From Liquorilactobacillus sucicola DSM 21376 = JCM 15457 (lineage in GTDB: Bacteria > Bacillota > Bacilli > Lactobacillales > Lactobacillaceae): a stretch of DNA of 64,000 bases. Of the stretch, positions 59,634 through 64,000 are shown piece after piece. The number at the start of each line of letters is the position of its first letter. The stretch's first letter is position 1. Made by a program: the position numbers and the translations under genes. The notes beneath the pieces were generated by a model. The model saw nothing but the letters and a program-made list of their open reading frames with translations, was not told where the DNA came from and ran no database searches. Location: positions 310,001 through 374,000 of the forward strand of contig NZ_BALC01000002.1 in NCBI RefSeq assembly GCF_000612445.1, given 5' to 3'.

Positions 59634-59672
59634 TTTTAAATTAAATAGTAATAATTACTATTTAATTTAAAA
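59634..59672. promoter_or_regulatory. 39-bp perfect palindrome, Zur-box-like
   Basis: 19-base arms around a single A (59653) are exactly complementary. The core AAATAGTAATAATTACTATTT has the form of the Bacillales Zur box (AAATCGTAATNATTACGATTT) with A/T for C/G at one position per arm. It lies about 200 bases upstream of the cobW-like gene, a family often repressed by Zur when zinc is plentiful. Confidence 0.65.
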
Positions 59673-59751
59673 GCGGTTCATCCCAAACGGCGAAATTAGG
59701 TGACTGTGTGTTGCGAATGGTTAATGGCTAGCCATAGAATAAGTGTGCTCT

Positions 59752-60780
59752 TTAGGAAGAAAGTGTGATACTATTCTGTGCTGCTCTTTGGTCAAAATCA
59801 ACAAAATGATTGACCTTATCAAGTTTGTCTTCAAAAAAATTGACGGTATTTTGACATGAGAAACGTTGTAATTCCATGACAGAGTCGTGTGAGTAGAAGG
59901 CAGCGTGTGGTGTCAAAATTACATTTGAGCGTTTCAGCAGAGGGTGTCCCTCTAATTCTGGTTTTTCAGTTGAAAGAACATCAAGTCCTGCGCCCCTGAT
60001 CATTCCTGTATCTAGTGCATCTAAGAGTGCCTTTTCATCAACACTCTCACCACGTGCAACATTGATGAAAAGTGGGTGGCGGCTAGCGCCCATTTGGTTA
60101 AAGGCACTTTTATTGAAAAAAGCTCGATTAGATGCAGTTAAGCGCATATGGTTAGTGATAATATCTGCTTTTTTGTAAATATCGGTCGCTGAAAGTAAGG
60201 GGATTCTGAGTTCTTCAGCTATATTTTGGGGAAGGTAAGGATCATATGCAATTATATTCATTCCAAAGCTTCTGGCAAGGCGTGCAACCTTTTGACCAAT
60301 GTTACCTAGACCAAAAATGCCTAAAGTTTGTGCCGCCAGTCGTTTTTGTGGTAACAGTGCATCATATTGCCAGACATGTGTGTCATTAAGCAGCAGATCA
60401 TAGGCTTTTAGTTGTTTGGTCAAGCTCAAGATTAAGGTTAGTGTGAATTCAGCTACATCATCGCTGCAGTAATCAGGCAACGCACATACGCGGATACCAT
60501 ATTTAGCGGCATCTTCCAGATTTACATTATTGAAGCCCATAGCATTGACAGAAATCAACTTCAAACGTGGAGCCTTGGTAAATAATTTCGCATCTGCTGG
60601 AATAAAAGCGGTAATTAACGCATCAGTATCAGCTAGTTCGCGTGTAAATTCACTCTGATCACCTGGATCATAGACAACGGTCTTGATGAACCATTCTGGA
60701 TGATGATGCTTTAAAATCTCAAATTCATAGCTGTGATCAGCCATCATGGATGTTGCATAATCTGAAATAATAATTTTCAT
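59752..60780 (-). CDS. D-2-hydroxyacid dehydrogenase family protein
   Basis: A 342-residue NAD-dependent dehydrogenase of the D-isomer/C-terminal-binding-protein group. NAD binding is in LGIFGLGNIGQKVARLARSFG; the catalytic arginine is in FINVARGESVDE, the acid in the following AGLDVLSTEKPE, and the histidine in ILTPHAAFYS. Could be a D-lactate or other 2-ketoacid reductase. ATG at 60780 follows GGGAG by about 8-10 bases. Monocistronic and divergent from the M20 peptidase gene. Confidence 0.88.
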   Translation of the reverse strand: MKIIISDYATSMMADHSYEFEILKHHHPEWFIKTVVYDPGDQSEFTRELADTDALITAFIPADAKLFTKAPRLKLISVNAMGFNNVNLEDAAKYGIRVCALPDYCSDDVAEFTLTLILSLTKQLKAYDLLLNDTHVWQYDALLPQKRLAAQTLGIFGLGNIGQKVARLARSFGMNIIAYDPYLPQNIAEELRIPLLSATDIYKKADIITNHMRLTASNRAFFNKSAFNQMGASRHPLFINVARGESVDEKALLDALDTGMIRGAGLDVLSTEKPELEGHPLLKRSNVILTPHAAFYSHDSVMELQRFSCQNTVNFFEDKLDKVNHFVDFDQRAAQNSITLSS

Positions 60781-60833
60781 GTGCACTACTCCCTCGTATT
60801 ATATAAATTAATCCTTATTGGTAAACTAAAATA

Positions 60834-60889
60834 ACACAATATTGCTCGTTTGTTTGCATTTTAAAAACTGAATGCAAACTTTTTGTGTT
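60834..60889. promoter_or_regulatory. nested inverted repeat between divergent genes
   Basis: Outer arms AACACAA/TTGTGTT (60834-60840, 60883-60889) enclose inner arms GTTTGCATT/AATGCAAAC (60852-60860, 60871-60879). It could be an operator for the dehydrogenase gene on the minus strand. The rest of the 400-base gap up to 61111 shows no gene. Confidence 0.5.
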
Positions 60890-61111
60890 AAGTAATATAA
60901 CACGAAAGGGCTTATTTAAGCTAATTCAACAGTTCTTGCTGACTTTTAATAATAAAGTTCAAAATATGATATTGAATATTCAGACTGCTATCAAGAATAT
61001 ATATTATCTTGTAACCCGTAACAGCGTGATTTTATGCATAACCCAGACTAATATATTAATTCGTAACTTTTGGAAACAAAAAGTTTAGGCCTTTTTGCGG
61101 TGTTATATTTA

Positions 61112-61140
61112 TTGACATGAAGATGATACCAAATTATAAT
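61112..61140 (+). promoter_or_regulatory. consensus sigma-A promoter of the peptidase operon
   Basis: TTGACA (61112-61117), exactly 17 bases, TATAAT (61135-61140): a perfect vegetative promoter 46 bases before the start codon. Confidence 0.85.
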
Positions 61141-61186
61141 CACATTAAGTTTTGATTATATTTTTTATAACTTGGAAGTGGTTAAG

Positions 61187-62820
61187 ATGTATCAGAAATT
61201 AGAAAAGTTGTTAGATGCACAGCGAGTTGAAGCTCTAACTCGCGAACTTGTCAGTGTGAAAAGTGTTAATGGTACTAGTGGTGAAGTAGCAATTGCTGCG
61301 AAAGTTGAAAGTATTCTACGCAGTTTCCCATTTTTTCAGCAACACCCTGAATGGGTGTGGACACAGGAACTTGTGAACGATCGACTTGGGAGAAAGAATG
61401 TTTTTGCCTTTATTAAAAAAGATGAAGCGGCAAAGACGATTATTTATCATTCACATATGGATACTGTGGGAATAGAGGACTTTGGGGCCCTAAAGGAAGC
61501 TGCTCTGGATTCAGATAAGTTAACTGAATATTTTAAGAAATACAGTGAAGATCCTGACATTCAAAAAGATGCTTGCTCAGGCGATTGGCTTTTCGGGCGT
61601 GGGGCCTTGGATATGAAAAGCGGTGATGCCGTTAATTTAACCAATCTACTATATTATAGCGAACACCCCCAGGAAATGGCGGGTAACCTGCTGTTTATGG
61701 GTAACTGCGTTGAGGAAAACGACCATAGCGGGGCAATTGCCGCCTTGGATGAATTGGAGAAACTAAAGAAGCAATATCATTTAAGCTATGAAGTGGCGAT
61801 TAATACTGATTTTATCAGTCCGAAATATGAAGGAGATCAACAGAAATACATTTACTATGGAGCAGCCGGTAAGGCGCTAACGTGTTTTTATATTAAAGGG
61901 ATTGAGACACATGTCGCAATACATATGCCGGAATTGATTCTACACTGATCGCTAGTCGCATCAATCTGTTGCTTAATAATAATCCAGAGTTTGTAGAGGA
62001 CATCCCAGATGAAGAAGTACTACCGTCATCGTGCTTAATGCTGCGAGATCAAAAGGATTTCTATAATGTGCAAACTGCTAAAACCACGCATATGTACTTT
62101 AATACTTTCACATACAAGCGGCCTGTTTATGAGATTTTGCAGCATTTAAAAGTTGCTGTTGAGCATGATTGTCATGAGTTAGTTAAAGAAATGATAGCAA
62201 AGCAGGCAGCATACCTTAAAAAGTTATCCTTTCCAGCAGTTAAAGATGAGCGTCAGATAAGGGTATACACTTTTGCGGAGTATTTGGACTATCTTAAGCA
62301 AGAAGGAGTAAAGGTCGAGGAGTTGGTTCATACTTTTTGGAGTGAACATCAAGAAGCTGACAAACGCGAGATTGGTTTTGCCTTGCTCGATTATCTGGAT
62401 AAACAAATCAATGACAACACTGCCAAAGTAATTTTGTTTTTGGCACCGCCATTTTGTCCGCATAACAGTGTTGCGCAGGACTCACATGTCTATCAGAAGC
62501 TTAAAACGGCCTTAGCTGCTTATGAACAGGAAGAGGCTTTTAAGATGAAACAATTTTTTCCTTACTTATCTGATAGTAGTTATTTAGCAATTGATGAAAC
62601 AGATGCAGAAATTGACCAGCTGACTAAGAACTTTCCGCTGGTCAAGGAAATCTACCCGTTGCCTTATGATAAGATGCGCTTGTTGAATATTCCGGCTGTG
62701 GATATTGGTGTTTTTGGCAAGGGGGCACATACGTGGAAAGAACGAGTTTACAAGCCGTATTCATTCGAGTTTTTACCTAAATTGATTCGTGAGTTTACAA
62801 CAAAAATGTGGGAAAAGTGA
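61187..62820 (+). pseudogene. RocB-like M20 family peptidase, frameshifted
   Basis: Metal-dependent hydrolase of the M20 family, arginine-utilisation RocB group. Metal-site motifs are IIYHSHMDTVG, GRGALDMKSGD and NCVEENDHSG. Near 61915 the frame breaks; adding one G (GTCGCAAT to GTCGGCAAT) restores ETHVGNTYAGIDSTLIASRI and the rest to a stop at 62820, about 545 residues, the size of RocB proteins. ATG at 61187 follows GGAAGTGG. The next gene is an amidinohydrolase, supporting a role in arginine-derivative metabolism. Confidence 0.82.
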
Positions 62821-62831
62821 GGGAAACAGTA

Positions 62832-63671
62832 ATGTTTGTACTTGATGGAACTTCTAAATTAAAAAAGGTTTTGGTGTGTCCCCCAACCTACTTGAAAGAG
62901 GCTGCACCAATCAATGAAATCTCAAAAAAATATGCCGATCAGCCATTGGATCAAACAAGATTAGCCGCTGAATTCGAGCAGCTAATTGAAGCCTATCATC
63001 AAACTGGAGTTGAAGTTGAGTGCCAAAAAGCGGCTCCAGACATGACTAATGCAGTTTTTGCCCGTGATTTTGGGGGCTGTGTCAAGGAGGGGTATATTTT
63101 AGGAAGATTTAAAAAGGAACTGCGCTTCCCTGAAAGAAAAGCGTATGAGAAAAAAATGAAAGAACTAGGAATCCCTAAGATAGCAGAAATTAAGCGAGGT
63201 TATTTTGAAGGTGGGGATTTTGCTTTTTTGACAGAAAAAGTGATTGCAGTTGGGATTATCGATCGTACGAATGAAGAGGGATTTGAAGAACTTAAGACAA
63301 AGTTGGAGCCTTTGGGATACGAGGTTTATCCAGTTCCTGCAGATCCGCGCTATTTGCACCTTGATATGTGTTTCAACTTAGTTGAGGATCATCTGGCCGT
63401 GGCCTATAAAGAGGGGCTACCGGCATCATTCCTAGAATTGCTTAACACGCTAAAAATCGAGATAATTCCGGTCCCAGAAGAAGCTATCTTTAAACATGGC
63501 TGCAACTTAGAAAGCTTGGGAGCTAAACGTGTCCTTTCCTTGAAACAAAATACTGCAGTTAACGATGCTCTGCGTGTGCATGGAATGGATGTAATCGAGC
63601 TAGACATATCAGAGACTTTGAAAGCAGGCGGTGGCCCGCACTGTATGACCTTTCCGCTTCAACGCGGTTAA
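62832..63671 (+). CDS. DDAH/amidinotransferase-family hydrolase
   Basis: A 279-residue guanidino-modifying enzyme of the pentein fold. FARDFGG (about residue 75), YFEGGDFAFL, the catalytic histidine in LHLDMCFN and the nucleophilic cysteine in GGGPHCMTFPL are the family residues. Likely reactions are hydrolysis of methylarginine to citrulline or of a related guanidine. ATG at 62832 follows GTGAGGG; it lies 11 bases after the peptidase gene and 21 before the solute-binding protein, so the three form an operon. Confidence 0.88.
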   Translation: MFVLDGTSKLKKVLVCPPTYLKEAAPINEISKKYADQPLDQTRLAAEFEQLIEAYHQTGVEVECQKAAPDMTNAVFARDFGGCVKEGYILGRFKKELRFPERKAYEKKMKELGIPKIAEIKRGYFEGGDFAFLTEKVIAVGIIDRTNEEGFEELKTKLEPLGYEVYPVPADPRYLHLDMCFNLVEDHLAVAYKEGLPASFLELLNTLKIEIIPVPEEAIFKHGCNLESLGAKRVLSLKQNTAVNDALRVHGMDVIELDISETLKAGGGPHCMTFPLQRG

Positions 63672-63692
63672 TATTGAATTGGAGGAATAATT

Positions 63693-64000
63693 ATGAAGAT
63701 GACATTCAAAAAAACTTTAGGAATGTTGGGAACAGCCATGGTGTTAGGACTTGTTTTAGCAGGTTGCGGTAATAAAAATGCAGACAATAGTGTTAAGAAG
63801 ATTCAAGATAAGAAAACCTTGGTTGTTGGCACATCAGCTGATTATGCACCATTCGAATTTCCAATCATGCAGAATGGTAAAAAGAAAATCGTCGGGTACG
63901 ATATGATGATCGCACAAAAGATTGCAGATGATTTGGGCGTTAAGCTCAAGATTGAGAATACAGAATTCCCCTCATTAATTTCGGAGTTGAAAAACAATAA
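63693..64000 (+). CDS. amino-acid ABC transporter solute-binding lipoprotein (3' truncated)
   Basis: ATG at 63693 follows GGAGGAA. A signal peptide (MKMTFKKTLGMLGTAMVLGL) ends in the lipobox LAGC, so the cysteine is lipidated and the protein is surface-anchored. The mature part starts the SBP_bac_3 fold: KTLVVGTSADYAPFEF and VGYDMMIAQKIADDLGVKLK, typical of polar amino-acid binding proteins. The window ends at residue 102. Context suggests uptake of arginine or a derivative. Confidence 0.88.
   Translation, partial: MKMTFKKTLGMLGTAMVLGLVLAGCGNKNADNSVKKIQDKKTLVVGTSADYAPFEFPIMQNGKKKIVGYDMMIAQKIADDLGVKLKIENTEFPSLISELKNN

Overview
The window looks like a chromosomal segment of a low-GC Gram-positive bacterium in the family Lactobacillaceae. 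The reasons are the gene content and order (dinG-ypmB-aspB-asnS-dnaD-nth, then recU-PBP1A facing ypsA-gpsB-rnpB-rlmL, as in Bacilli), AAGGAGG-type ribosome binding sites, a Bacillus-type (class B) RNase P RNA, PyrR attenuators, a T-box leader and cre-like sites. The clade (Ligilactobacillus/Liquorilactobacillus-like) is only a guess.

Layout. 1-5.4 kb: end of dinG, ypmB, aspB, asnS, dnaD, nth. 5.8-8.9 kb (minus): PBP1A and recU. 9.1-11.8 kb: ypsA, gpsB, rnpB, rlmL. 11.9-14.5 kb: RNase HI-like gene (minus), ebsA-like gene, fhs. 14.7-20.6 kb: flavin monooxygenase and F420-type reductase pair, orphan ferrochelatase, MarR/CDF transporter pair, lspA, rluD-type synthase. 20.6-32.3 kb: complete de novo pyrimidine operon (pyrR, pyrP, pyrB, pyrC, carA, carB, pyrK, pyrD, pyrF, pyrE) with two PyrR attenuators. 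32.5-46 kb: glyA, pflB/pflA with cre-like sites, LysR, ppaC, DeoR, ASCH protein, bioY, aminotransferase, murI, transaldolase-like gene. 46-50.1 kb is accessory: S24 repressor with SOS-like operators, a row of very small ORFs, a RelB/YafQ toxin-antitoxin pair and a decayed nuclease. 50.5-56 kb: a methionine-specifier T-box controlling a complete ECF transporter, a URO-D/MetE-type zinc methyltransferase and a histidine phosphatase, the most interesting unit here. 56-64 kb: XRE/membrane regulator, CPBP protease-like protein, CobW-type GTPase behind a Zur-like palindrome, D-2-hydroxyacid dehydrogenase, a RocB-like M20 peptidase with a DDAH-type amidinohydrolase, and the start of a solute-binding lipoprotein.

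Two patterns cross the whole window. First, a roughly 165-bp intergenic repeat with a palindromic body and a terminal terminator-like hairpin occurs at least five times in both orientations, including inside the T-box leader and between the Zur-like box and cobW. Second, eight genes carry nine frame breaks, and every one is repaired by adding a single base, often in a short homopolymer. This suggests systematic base-calling deletions rather than real gene decay, so the affected genes may be intact in the organism.
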